Shown one piece after another: positions 1 to 6,051 of a DNA stretch of 7,477 bases; the first letter of the stretch is position 1; the number at the start of each line of letters is the position of its first letter. The notes beneath the pieces were generated by a model. That model ran no database searches, had not been told where the DNA came from, and worked only from the letters and a program-made list of their open reading frames with translations. A program made the translations under genes and the position numbers. The DNA is from an uncultured Eubacteriales bacterium (GTDB lineage Bacteria; Bacillota; Clostridia; Oscillospirales; Oscillospiraceae), in NCBI GenBank assembly GCA_902496595.1, contig CABVBV010000103.1, positions 1 to 7,477 of the forward strand, written 5' to 3'.

Positions 1-60
1 TGTATGAACTCTCTTTTATCCTCCTAAAGTGTTGCACTTGATAGTATAATTCACCCATAG
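1..60. other. AT-rich left edge, identity unresolved (leader of an off-window gene or end of an insertion element)
   Basis: This stretch is clearly more AT-rich than the genes that follow. Read on the minus strand, it lies downstream of the riboswitch/terminator unit and contains AGGAGG (20-25), which would suit the leader of a gene off the left edge. However, the 19 bases after it hold no ATG, GTG or TTG, so the start would be unusually far away. Read on the plus strand, codons 1-27 end in TAA (25-27), followed at once by the small dyad AAGTG-TTG-CACTT (27-39) and an AT-rich run to about 58. That arrangement resembles, from memory, the right end of IS30-family elements, where the transposase stop lies next to the terminal repeat. 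Neither reading can be settled from 60 bases. Confidence 0.3.
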
Positions 61-106
61 AAAAAACTCATGGATAGGCATATCCTATCCATGAGTCTTG
101 TCTTTT
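61..106 (-). terminator. Intrinsic terminator hairpin, probably riboswitch-controlled
   Basis: A perfect 13-bp inverted repeat (66-78 with 84-96) encloses a 5-base loop (79-83). On the minus strand the hairpin is followed by an uninterrupted run of T (complement of 61-65), the classic intrinsic terminator form. On the plus strand the tail is the weaker CTTGTCTTTT (97-106), so it may act in both directions. It lies about 20 bases after the 3' end of the manganese-riboswitch-like leader, which suggests that it is the expression platform: transcription stops here unless the ligand-bound leader prevents hairpin formation. That role is inferred from position. Confidence 0.75.
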
Positions 107-117
107 AATGCAAGCCA

Positions 118-190
118 GGCGAGACCTTGCTCCCGCCATGCTGTTGACTTGCCTCCGCCGTATGCGGAAGACTACTCCCTCACGGGTATT
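118..190 (-). promoter_or_regulatory. yybP-ykoY-like (manganese) riboswitch candidate, driving a gene off the left edge
   Basis: Read 5' to 3' on the minus strand, this leader shows in order: GGGAGTAG (179-172); a 7-bp hairpin with one G-U pair (170-164 with 157-151); GTCAACA (148-142); and GAGCAAGG (132-125). GTGAGG (183-178) can pair with TCTCGC (124-119) to close the structure as helix P1. The yybP-ykoY family has the same order: a GGGGAGUAG strand, a P2 hairpin, UCAACA, a P3 hairpin and a GCAAGAC strand, with Mn2+ bound between the two conserved internal loops. A promoter lies just upstream and a terminator just downstream, as expected for a leader working by transcription termination. 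Oddities: the element is compact (about 70 nt), the P3 hairpin is very short, and GCAAGG replaces the usual GCAAGA. Usual targets are Mn exporters (MntP, TerC-type proteins) or P-type cation ATPases; the target here is not in the window. Confidence 0.62.
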
Positions 191-208
191 GAGCATACTA
201 ACATACCC
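184..208. repeat. Inverted repeat GGGTAT-N13-ATACCC around the minus-strand -10 box
   Basis: GGGTAT (184-189) and ATACCC (203-208) form a perfect 6-bp dyad with a 13-base centre, and the minus-strand -10 hexamer (195-200) sits in that centre. A dyad placed on a core promoter is a typical repressor-binding arrangement, and 19 bases between repeat starts is close to two helical turns. No known operator is recognised, and a short dyad may be chance. Confidence 0.3.
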
Positions 209-223
209 GAAGCTCCCTGTCAA
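195..223 (-). promoter_or_regulatory. Housekeeping (sigma-A) promoter of the riboswitch leader
   Basis: On the minus strand TTGACA (complement of 218-223) is a perfect -35 box. It is followed by a 17-base spacer and TAGTAT (complement of 195-200), with TGT just before it giving an extended -10. Transcription should start near 186-189, a few bases before the conserved GGGAGTAG of the riboswitch candidate. The fit of promoter, leader and terminator supports a real transcription unit pointing left. Confidence 0.75.
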
Positions 224-226
224 GGG

Positions 227-256
227 GTTTAAACCAACTCAGCCGCGGGCAGAATG
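227..256 (+). promoter_or_regulatory. Predicted sigma-F (forespore) promoter of spoIIR
   Basis: GGGCAGAATG (247-256) matches every fixed position of the sigma-F -10 consensus GGNNANAMTR. GTTTA (227-231) matches four of five positions of the -35 consensus GYATA, and the spacing of 15 bases is the usual one. In Bacillus subtilis spoIIR is transcribed by sigma-F, so site and gene agree. Transcription would begin around 262-264, giving a very short leader at or just inside the ribosome binding site (262-267), which is a mild concern. The -35 box lies inside the palindrome GGTTTAAACC (226-235). The match was made by eye against the consensus. Confidence 0.5.
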
Positions 257-275
257 ACCTCGGAGGTACATAGCC

Positions 276-878
276 ATGAAAACTCGCTTTCTTAAAAACT
301 GGGAACTGTCCATGCTGCTCGCGCTGTGCGTGACGCTGCTTTTCGGGGTCTGGGCCTCTGCCCGGAGCTCCGCCATCTCCGGCGGGCTCGTTCGGCTCCA
401 CGTCCTGGCCGTTTCGGACGACGAGGCCGAGCAGCGGATAAAGCTCGCGGTGCGCGACAGCGTGCTCGCCTATCTCGGGCCGAAGCTCGACGCGGCCGCC
501 GATGCGGGCGCCGCGGCGGAGATCATCTCCTCCGACCTCGACGGCATACGCTCCGCCGCCGAGGCCGCCGCCGGGGGCAGGCCCGTGACCGTGACGCTCT
601 CGAGGGAATATTACCCGACGAGGTACTACGGCGGCTTCGCCCTGCCCTCGGGCAGCTACGAGTCGCTCCGCGTCGTCCTGGGCGAAGGCGAGGGCCACAA
701 CTGGTGGTGCGTGGTCTTTCCCCCGCTCTGCCTCTCCGCAGCCGAGGCGGAGGACTCGCTCGAGGCCCTCGCCGGAGGCGCTTCAGAGCTGGTGACGGAC
801 GGAGACGGAGGCGTGGTCTTCAGGTTCAGGCTCCTGGAGCTCTGGGGCGAGCTCATGGAGCTGCTGGGCCTCGACTGA
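276..878 (+). CDS. spoIIR: Stage II sporulation protein R (SpoIIR), forespore signalling protein
   Basis: In B. subtilis SpoIIR is made in the forespore under sigma-F, exported to the space between the two membranes, and needed there to activate SpoIIGA, which cleaves pro-sigma-E in the mother cell. The 200-aa product is slightly shorter than the B. subtilis protein. It has a basic N-terminus and one hydrophobic segment (about 11-27) that can act as a signal or anchor. The family region follows: LVRLHVLAVSDDEAEQ (38-53), KLAVRDSVL (56-64), REYYPTRYYGGFALPSGSYE (110-129) and GEGEGHNWWCVVFPPLC (136-152), including Cys145 and Cys152. The ATG at 276 is supported by GGAGGT (262-267), 8 bases upstream. 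A sigma-F-like promoter lies just before it. The gene stands alone on this strand, and its TGA directly abuts the stop of the oppositely oriented peptidase gene. Nothing appears broken. Confidence 0.95.
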   Translation: MKTRFLKNWELSMLLALCVTLLFGVWASARSSAISGGLVRLHVLAVSDDEAEQRIKLAVRDSVLAYLGPKLDAAADAGAAAEIISSDLDGIRSAAEAAAGGRPVTVTLSREYYPTRYYGGFALPSGSYESLRVVLGEGEGHNWWCVVFPPLCLSAAEAEDSLEALAGGASELVTDGDGGVVFRFRLLELWGELMELLGLD

Positions 879-2864
879 TCACTTCAGGTAGCGCTCCATC
901 CACTCGGTGATCTCCCGGAGCCTGCGCACACGGTTTTTGGGCTTGCCGGAGCGCGAGAGCTCGTGGTTCTCGCCCTTGAAGATGCAGAGGCGGCTCTCCA
1001 CCCCGTGGTACCTGAGCGCGTAGAACATCTGCACCCCCTCGGAGAGCGGGCAGCGGTAGTCCTCGTCCGAGTGTATGAACAGCGTCGGGGTCTTGACCCT
1101 GTCCGCATACCTGAGCGGCGACTGCGCCCAGGCCCTGTCCATGTTCAGCCAGGGGCCGCCCCCGGTCTGATCCTGGGTAAAGTACCAGCCGATATCCGAG
1201 CTGCCGTGGAAGCTCAGCCAGTTGGAGATGCTCCTCTGGCTGGCCGCGCACTTGAACCTGTCCGTGTGGCCGATGATCCAGTTCGTCATGAAGCCGCCGT
1301 AGCTGCCGCCCGTGACGCCGAGCCTGTCGCGGTCGATGAAATCGCAGCGCTCCAGCACCGTGTCCACGAACTGCATGAGGTCGGCGAAGTCCTGCTCGCC
1401 GTAGCGGCCTCGGATGTCCGCGAACTCGTCTCCGCCGCCGTCGCCGCCCGTGGGGTTGCAGAACATGACGGCGAAGCCCCTGGAGGCCCAGAGCTGCATC
1501 TCGTGGAAGTAGCAGCTGCCGTAGACCGTCTTCGGGCCTCCGTGTACGTCCAGGATGGCGGGGTACTTCTTGCCCGGCTCCATGTCCGCGGGCTTTATGA
1601 CCCAGCCCTCTATCTCGCGGCCCCTGGAGTTCACGAAGTTCACCGGCTCCGGCGCGGAGTAGGCGTACTCTTCACAGATGCCGGAGTTGAAGCCGGTGAG
1701 CGGCTCCTCCTCTCCGTCGGGGCCTATGTACATGAGCTCCACTCCGGAGTTCCCGCGCATGGCGGTGACGGCGAAGCCGTCCCTCCAGAGGCAGGCGCTG
1801 GTAATGTTGAGGCCGGGCTTTGCGTGGGCCTTCACCTCTCCAGTCCGCTCGTCCACCGAGACGAGCTGGGTCGAGCCTCCCAGGGTGTCGAGGAAGAAGA
1901 GCTTCCCGTCCCTCTCTCTCCGGGCTCCGGAGAAGCCTCCGTCGGCCTTGATGTCGCTGCCGACGCTGTTGCCGAAGCTGTGCATCCCGTCTCCGAGCAG
2001 GGGCCTCCAGGCCCCGCCCTCGCGGATGTAGAGCTTCGGGTTTTCGTTTATGCCGTATTTCTCCATGGTGTTCACGAGCGCCGCCGTGCGGCCCCCGCCC
2101 AGTGGCTGCACCCAGTAATTCTCCGACGAGGGGCTTGGCGTGATGTCCTCCGCCTCCAGGGTCTCGGTGTCGAGGGAGAAGATGCGGTCTCCGCCCACGG
2201 GACGGCTGCCCGTCCAGTCCGAGCAGATGTAACAGAGCCTGTCGCCCTCCGGAGAGAGCCCGCCCAGCTCCACGTCGGCGTTCGCGCCCGTGAGGAAGCG
2301 GTAGGCTCCGTTCTCATAAACGCCGAGCCTGCTGCGCCTTCCGCTGACAATGCCCCGGCCGTTGAACCAGAAGGGCAGCTCGTCCACAGGAGTGCAGTCG
2401 TCGGCCTTCAAAAGCTCGGCGGCCTTCTTCGGCTCGCCCCCGGCTTCGGCCAGGGCCCGCTCCCAGTCCCTCGAGCAGACGGCCGTGAAGAAGAACCTGC
2501 CCTCCCCGGCGAACCTGACAGCCTCCACCGAGCAGTCCAGCCGGCAGAGCTCCCGGGCCTCTCCACCGTCGTAGGGCAGGAGATACAAGACCGTCAGCGG
2601 CTCCCCGGCCTCCGAGCGCTCCCTGTCCCCCTTGTCCCTGAGCGCGGAGAATACGACGCCCGAGCCCGTCAGCCGGAAGCCCGAAACGTCGCCCATGGAC
2701 GTGAGCCGCTTCGCCGCCCCGTCCCTCCAGACCCAGAGGTCGGATTTGTACCTGTTCTCCTCCATGTCCGCCCTCTTGACGCAGAAGTACAGCTCGTCCC
2801 CGCGCTCCTGCACCGAGTTCGGCATCTGAAAGCGCGAAAAATGCTCGTAGTCGACCCTTTTCAA
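879..2864 (-). CDS. S9 family serine peptidase (S9C, acylaminoacyl-peptidase / YuxL type)
   Basis: This is a prolyl-oligopeptidase-clan serine peptidase that probably removes residues from short peptides in the cytoplasm; no signal peptide or membrane segment is visible. The 661 aa match the usual size of YuxL-like S9C enzymes. Residues 1-400 are the diverged propeller part. The alpha/beta-hydrolase domain (about 415-661) has the oxyanion-region motif HGGP (441-444), nucleophile elbow GGSYGGF (519-525, Ser521), HSDEDYRCP (598-606, likely Asp602) and GENHELSRSGKP (631-642, likely His634), so the triad is complete. The start is taken as TTG at 2864, because AGGGGA lies 9-10 bases upstream and the next methionine (codon 14) has no good binding site. 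It is the last gene of the operon, 16 bases after the phosphatase gene, whose stop lies just ahead of this binding site. The exact substrate cannot be told. Confidence 0.92.
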   Translation of the reverse strand: MKRVDYEHFSRFQMPNSVQERGDELYFCVKRADMEENRYKSDLWVWRDGAAKRLTSMGDVSGFRLTGSGVVFSALRDKGDRERSEAGEPLTVLYLLPYDGGEARELCRLDCSVEAVRFAGEGRFFFTAVCSRDWERALAEAGGEPKKAAELLKADDCTPVDELPFWFNGRGIVSGRRSRLGVYENGAYRFLTGANADVELGGLSPEGDRLCYICSDWTGSRPVGGDRIFSLDTETLEAEDITPSPSSENYWVQPLGGGRTAALVNTMEKYGINENPKLYIREGGAWRPLLGDGMHSFGNSVGSDIKADGGFSGARRERDGKLFFLDTLGGSTQLVSVDERTGEVKAHAKPGLNITSACLWRDGFAVTAMRGNSGVELMYIGPDGEEEPLTGFNSGICEEYAYSAPEPVNFVNSRGREIEGWVIKPADMEPGKKYPAILDVHGGPKTVYGSCYFHEMQLWASRGFAVMFCNPTGGDGGGDEFADIRGRYGEQDFADLMQFVDTVLERCDFIDRDRLGVTGGSYGGFMTNWIIGHTDRFKCAASQRSISNWLSFHGSSDIGWYFTQDQTGGGPWLNMDRAWAQSPLRYADRVKTPTLFIHSDEDYRCPLSEGVQMFYALRYHGVESRLCIFKGENHELSRSGKPKNRVRRLREITEWMERYLK

Positions 2865-2880
2865 AGCTCTCTATCCCCTT

Positions 2881-3456
2881 TTATTTCATCTTCGGCCAGG
2901 GCTCCGGGCTCCGGCCCTTCACTATGTATGCCCGCTCGGCCAGCCTCGCCAGCGGCGTGTCCGAGAGCGAGTCGGAGTAGAACTCCGCGATCTCCACCTC
3001 GGGGTACTCCGCCCTGAGCCGCCTGACCTTCTCCTCTCCGTGGTTGTTCTCGCCCAGCGTCCAGCCGCTGCGCCTGTCCACACGCGAGGCCATGAGCCGG
3101 AAGCCCAGCCGCTCCGCCACGGGCCGCAGCAAAAACTCCGGCGAGGCCGAGGATACGATGTCGTCCGGCCGCCTCTGCGCCATATACCAGCCGTTGATGT
3201 CGGGCAGATGCTCCCTCCAGAACAGCTTGACCTCCCGGTCTATGTCCGGCACGAGCCTCAAAAAACCGTAGAAGACCTCCTTCACCCGGGTCTTGGACGC
3301 GAGCTTCAGCGGCATACCCGGCAGCATCGGCACCGCCATGAGCGCCGGGAACAGACAGCGCGGGTATTTCCGCACACAGTGCCGGAAAAACGCCTCCGTG
3401 CTGTCGTAGGGAAGTATGGTCTTGTCGAAATCGTAGACGTTCACCTTTTCCATCAT
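2881..3456 (-). CDS. HAD-IB family phosphatase (phosphoserine-phosphatase-like)
   Basis: This is a haloacid-dehalogenase-superfamily hydrolase, subclass IB, probably removing phosphate from a small molecule or lipid head group. All four motifs are present in the 191 aa: I, DFDKT (9-13, Asp9 nucleophile and Asp11 acid/base); II, SSASPEF (102-108); III, Lys143 in GEEKVRRL (140-147); and IV, SDSLSD (161-166). The segment between motifs I and II (about 14-98) is the helical cap typical of subclass IB and includes a hydrophobic stretch near 35-50. The first of two tandem ATG codons (3456) gives an ATGA overlap with the stop of the upstream ydcF-like gene. The binding site ahead is weak (GGGG), so translation is probably coupled. 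Substrates vary widely in this family (phosphoserine, phosphatidylglycerophosphate, others), so none is assigned. Confidence 0.88.
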   Translation of the reverse strand: MMEKVNVYDFDKTILPYDSTEAFFRHCVRKYPRCLFPALMAVPMLPGMPLKLASKTRVKEVFYGFLRLVPDIDREVKLFWREHLPDINGWYMAQRRPDDIVSSASPEFLLRPVAERLGFRLMASRVDRRSGWTLGENNHGEEKVRRLRAEYPEVEIAEFYSDSLSDTPLARLAERAYIVKGRSPEPWPKMK

Positions 3457-4181
3457 AAGACCCCGAATATTTTATAGTATGTGACGGCGAAGCCCTCTCT
3501 TATGAAATAGTTGAGCATCAGCGAGGGCCAGCTCGTGTGCGCCGCTATGCCCGCGGCCTCGACGCCGAGCGACTCGGCCATGAGTTTTGCGCGGCAGAGG
3601 TGGTACTCGCTCGTGATTATGGCGCAGTTGCCGTCCGGCTCTCCCCCTGCCTCGCGTATGAGCGCGAAGGAGTTTTCGAGGTTCTCCATCGTTGAGGTGG
3701 ACTCGTCCTCGACGATGATGCGCTCGGGCTCTATGCCCCTGGCCTCGAGCCAGATGCCCATGGCCTCGCCCTCGGGCATATTCTCTCCGGGGCCCTGGCC
3801 GCCGGACACCACGGCCACGCAGTCCGGGTGAGCCTCCAGCCATTCAAGCGCCGCGTCCAGCCGGTTCCTGAGCGAGAGCGTCGGCACGTCCCCGCGCAGG
3901 CCCGCGCCGAGCACTATGACGTACTCGCAGTCGTCCGGCGCGTCCGTCCGCGCCTCCTTCACGATGGGCATCTCGATGATAACGAACGCGACGATGCCGA
4001 TGACCAGCAGCACCGTCACGGCGACCTTGAGGCCGTGGCCGCCGAAGCGGTAGATGACGATGAGCGCCGCTATGAGCACGAGCAGCGCCGCCACATAGTC
4101 GTGCCCGGTCGCCGCGAAAAACAGCAACCCCGCGCCCACCAGCAGCACGATGACGAAGATGAGCCACATTTTATTCCTCAT
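3453..4181 (-). CDS. YdcF/SanA/ElyC-family protein (DUF218) with three membrane segments
   Basis: This is a DUF218 protein; family members such as E. coli SanA and ElyC are tied to envelope integrity, but the reaction is not established. The 242 aa begin with three hydrophobic segments (about 5-24, 29-44 and 51-70). The DUF218 domain follows (about 87-220): YVIVLGAGLRGD (87-98), SLRNRLDAA (103-111), VSGGQG (125-130), the acidic PEGEAM (136-141), ESTSTMENLENS (160-171) and ITSEYHLCRA (189-198). Two starts are possible. ATG at 4181 has GGGAGG 9 bases upstream and overlaps the ABC-F gene by 11 bases; ATG at 4169 (codon 5) lies just past that gene's stop. I prefer 4181 for its better binding site. 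The stop overlaps the phosphatase start by 4 bases. Neighbours include another membrane protein and a phosphatase, which fits an envelope role, but this is inference. Confidence 0.9.
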   Translation of the reverse strand: MRNKMWLIFVIVLLVGAGLLFFAATGHDYVAALLVLIAALIVIYRFGGHGLKVAVTVLLVIGIVAFVIIEMPIVKEARTDAPDDCEYVIVLGAGLRGDVPTLSLRNRLDAALEWLEAHPDCVAVVSGGQGPGENMPEGEAMGIWLEARGIEPERIIVEDESTSTMENLENSFALIREAGGEPDGNCAIITSEYHLCRAKLMAESLGVEAAGIAAHTSWPSLMLNYFIREGFAVTYYKIFGVL

Positions 4182-6051
4182 CCTGAAGTTCCTCCCATCT
4201 GGAGTAGAGCGCGTCCAGCTCGGGCTCGAGCCGCGCCTTTTCGTCCTCCAGCTCCATTAGACGCTGGTAGTCCGAGGCGTGTTCCCCCGCTTCACGCTCT
4301 ATTTCCCTCAGACGGGACTCTAGCTTTTCGATCTCGCGCTCGCAGCGCCGGGCGTCACGCTCGCGCTCGGGCGTGCCCTTTCTGCGCTGCGGCTTCTTTT
4401 CGGACTTCGGCGCGGCGGCCTTCGCGGCCTGGGCGATGGCCTCCTGCCTCGCCCGGTACTCCCGGTACTCCGAAAAGCCGCCTCGGAAGTCCGTCAGCCG
4501 CCCGTTTTCAAAGGCCCAGATGCGCGTTGCGAACTTCTCTATGAAATATCTGTCGTGCGAGACGAAGACGAGCGCCTCGGAGTAGCCCGCGACGGCGTCC
4601 TCCATCCACTCCCTGGAGGCGAGGTCGAGGTGGTTCGTGGGCTCGTCCAGGATGAGCAGGTTTATGTCCCCGCGCATGAGCATACAGAGCCGGAGCCGGC
4701 TCTGCTCGCCTCCCGAAAGCGTGCCCACGGCCTTGAGCGCGTCCTCTCCCGAGAAGCCGAAGGCGCCCAGCGAATCCCGCGCCTCCTGCGGGGAGCATTT
4801 GCAGTCGTAGATGAGCGTGTCCACCGCCGTGCGCTCCGGCTCCGCGAACTTCACGTGCTGGGGCAGGTAAGCGTATTTCACCGCCGGGCCGCGCCGTATC
4901 CAGCCCGCGTCCGGCTCCTCCTCTCCCACGATGAGCTTCACCAGCGTCGTCTTGCCGCTGCCGTTCTCTCCGATCACGGCTATCCTCTCTCCGCCCGTGA
5001 CCTCGAACGCGAGGTTTGAAAACAGCGTCTTCCCCTCGTAGCCCTTTGTCAGCCCGTCCGCCGTCAGCACCTCGTCTCCCCGGAACTCGCGCTCCCTGAA
5101 GGCGGCGTGGAGCTTCCGCTCGGTCTTGGGCTTTTCAGTCCGGCTGAGCTTCTCTATGCGTTTTTCCATGGAGAAGGCCCGCTTGTGCAGCTTGTCGTTG
5201 CCCATGAAGGCCCAGAGGTGCAGCTTCGCCGCCGCGGCCTCGAGCTGGGCGATCTTGGCCTGGTCCTTCTCGTACTTTTTGAGCTTCTCCTCGAACCGGC
5301 GCTGCCGCTCCACGGTGTAGAAGCTGTAATTGCCCGAGTAGAGCTCCGCCTTCCCCTCGGTTATCTCGACGCAGCGCTGCGCCACGACGTCGAGGAAGTA
5401 CCTGTCGTGGCTGATGGCGAGCACCGTGCCCCGGAAATGGAGTATGTAGTCCTCGAGCCACTCGGTCGCCCGCATATCCAGGTGGTTCGTCGGCTCGTCG
5501 AGCAGGAGGATGTCCGTGTCCTCGAGTATGAGCCGGGCGAGGTTCACGCGGGTCTTCTCTCCGCCGGAAAGGAGGGCAAATTCACGCTGCCGCATCTCGG
5601 CGGGGATGTCCAGGCCGTTTGCGACGCGGTTGCGCTCATAGTCCATGTCGTAGCCGCCGAGACGGCGGAAGTCGTCCGCGAGCCGGTCGTATTCCTTGAG
5701 CAGCGCCTCGCTGCTGTCCGCGGCCATGAGCTCTTCGAGCTCGCGCATCCTCCCGCCCATGGCCCGGAGCCTGCCGTGCGCCTCGCGCAGCACGTCCTCG
5801 GTCGTCCAGCCGTCGGGATAGACCGGTATCTGGCTGATGAGGCCGACCCTGCGCCCGCGCCTTATCGCCGCCGTGCCCTCGTCCGGCTCCAGCTCTCCGG
5901 AGAGGATGCGGAAGAGCGTGGTCTTGCCGCAGCCGTTCGCGCCCAGTATGCCCACGCGCTCGCCCGCCGCCACTTCAAAACTGAGGCCGTCCAGCACGGG
6001 ATGGCCCACCTCAAAGGATTTTTTCAGGTCTTGTACGCTTATGTCAGTCAT
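4171..6051 (-). CDS. ABC-F family ATPase with C-terminal coiled coil (Uup/YdiF-like)
   Basis: This is a soluble ABC-F protein with two ATP-binding cassettes and no membrane segments; the family acts on the ribosome near the tRNA exit/P site. In the 626 aa, cassette 1 has Walker A GANGCGKTT (37-45), signature LSGGEKTR (161-168), Walker B LLLDEPTNHLD (182-192, Glu186) and switch His215. The linker (about 235-325) is helical and basic, including LHKRAFSMEKRIEKL (288-302). Cassette 2 has GENGSGKTT (361-369), LSGGEQSR (445-452), LILDEPTNHLD (466-476, Glu470) and His499. A basic Ala/Lys stretch (about 535-562) leads to a heptad-like coiled coil (about 565-626), as in Uup and YdiF; resistance-type ABC-F proteins usually lack this layout. 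GGAG lies 8 bases before the ATG, and the start overlaps the stop of the YihY/BrkB gene by 4 bases. Both cassettes look active. A housekeeping translation role is more likely than antibiotic resistance. Confidence 0.95.
   Translation of the reverse strand: MTDISVQDLKKSFEVGHPVLDGLSFEVAAGERVGILGANGCGKTTLFRILSGELEPDEGTAAIRRGRRVGLISQIPVYPDGWTTEDVLREAHGRLRAMGGRMRELEELMAADSSEALLKEYDRLADDFRRLGGYDMDYERNRVANGLDIPAEMRQREFALLSGGEKTRVNLARLILEDTDILLLDEPTNHLDMRATEWLEDYILHFRGTVLAISHDRYFLDVVAQRCVEITEGKAELYSGNYSFYTVERQRRFEEKLKKYEKDQAKIAQLEAAAAKLHLWAFMGNDKLHKRAFSMEKRIEKLSRTEKPKTERKLHAAFREREFRGDEVLTADGLTKGYEGKTLFSNLAFEVTGGERIAVIGENGSGKTTLVKLIVGEEEPDAGWIRRGPAVKYAYLPQHVKFAEPERTAVDTLIYDCKCSPQEARDSLGAFGFSGEDALKAVGTLSGGEQSRLRLCMLMRGDINLLILDEPTNHLDLASREWMEDAVAGYSEALVFVSHDRYFIEKFATRIWAFENGRLTDFRGGFSEYREYRARQEAIAQAAKAAAPKSEKKPQRRKGTPERERDARRCEREIEKLESRLREIEREAGEHASDYQRLMELEDEKARLEPELDALYSRWEELQDEE

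Noticed and set aside
198..698. A 166-codon minus-strand frame overlapping spoIIR
   Set aside because: It lies over a well-supported spoIIR and ends in the promoter region; its Gly/Arg/Pro-rich translation resembles nothing known.
963..3017. A 684-codon open frame on the plus strand, opposite the peptidase and phosphatase genes
   Set aside because: It mirrors the peptidase gene in a GC-rich region where antisense frames stay open by chance. Its translation is Pro/Ala/Arg/Val/Glu-rich with no recognisable domain, and the minus-strand genes have complete catalytic motifs.
4171..6051. ABC-F gene as an antibiotic-resistance determinant
   Set aside because: The C-terminal coiled coil and the housekeeping operon context fit the Uup/YdiF type better, and no leader-peptide attenuator typical of resistance ABC-F genes is seen, since the start overlaps the preceding gene.
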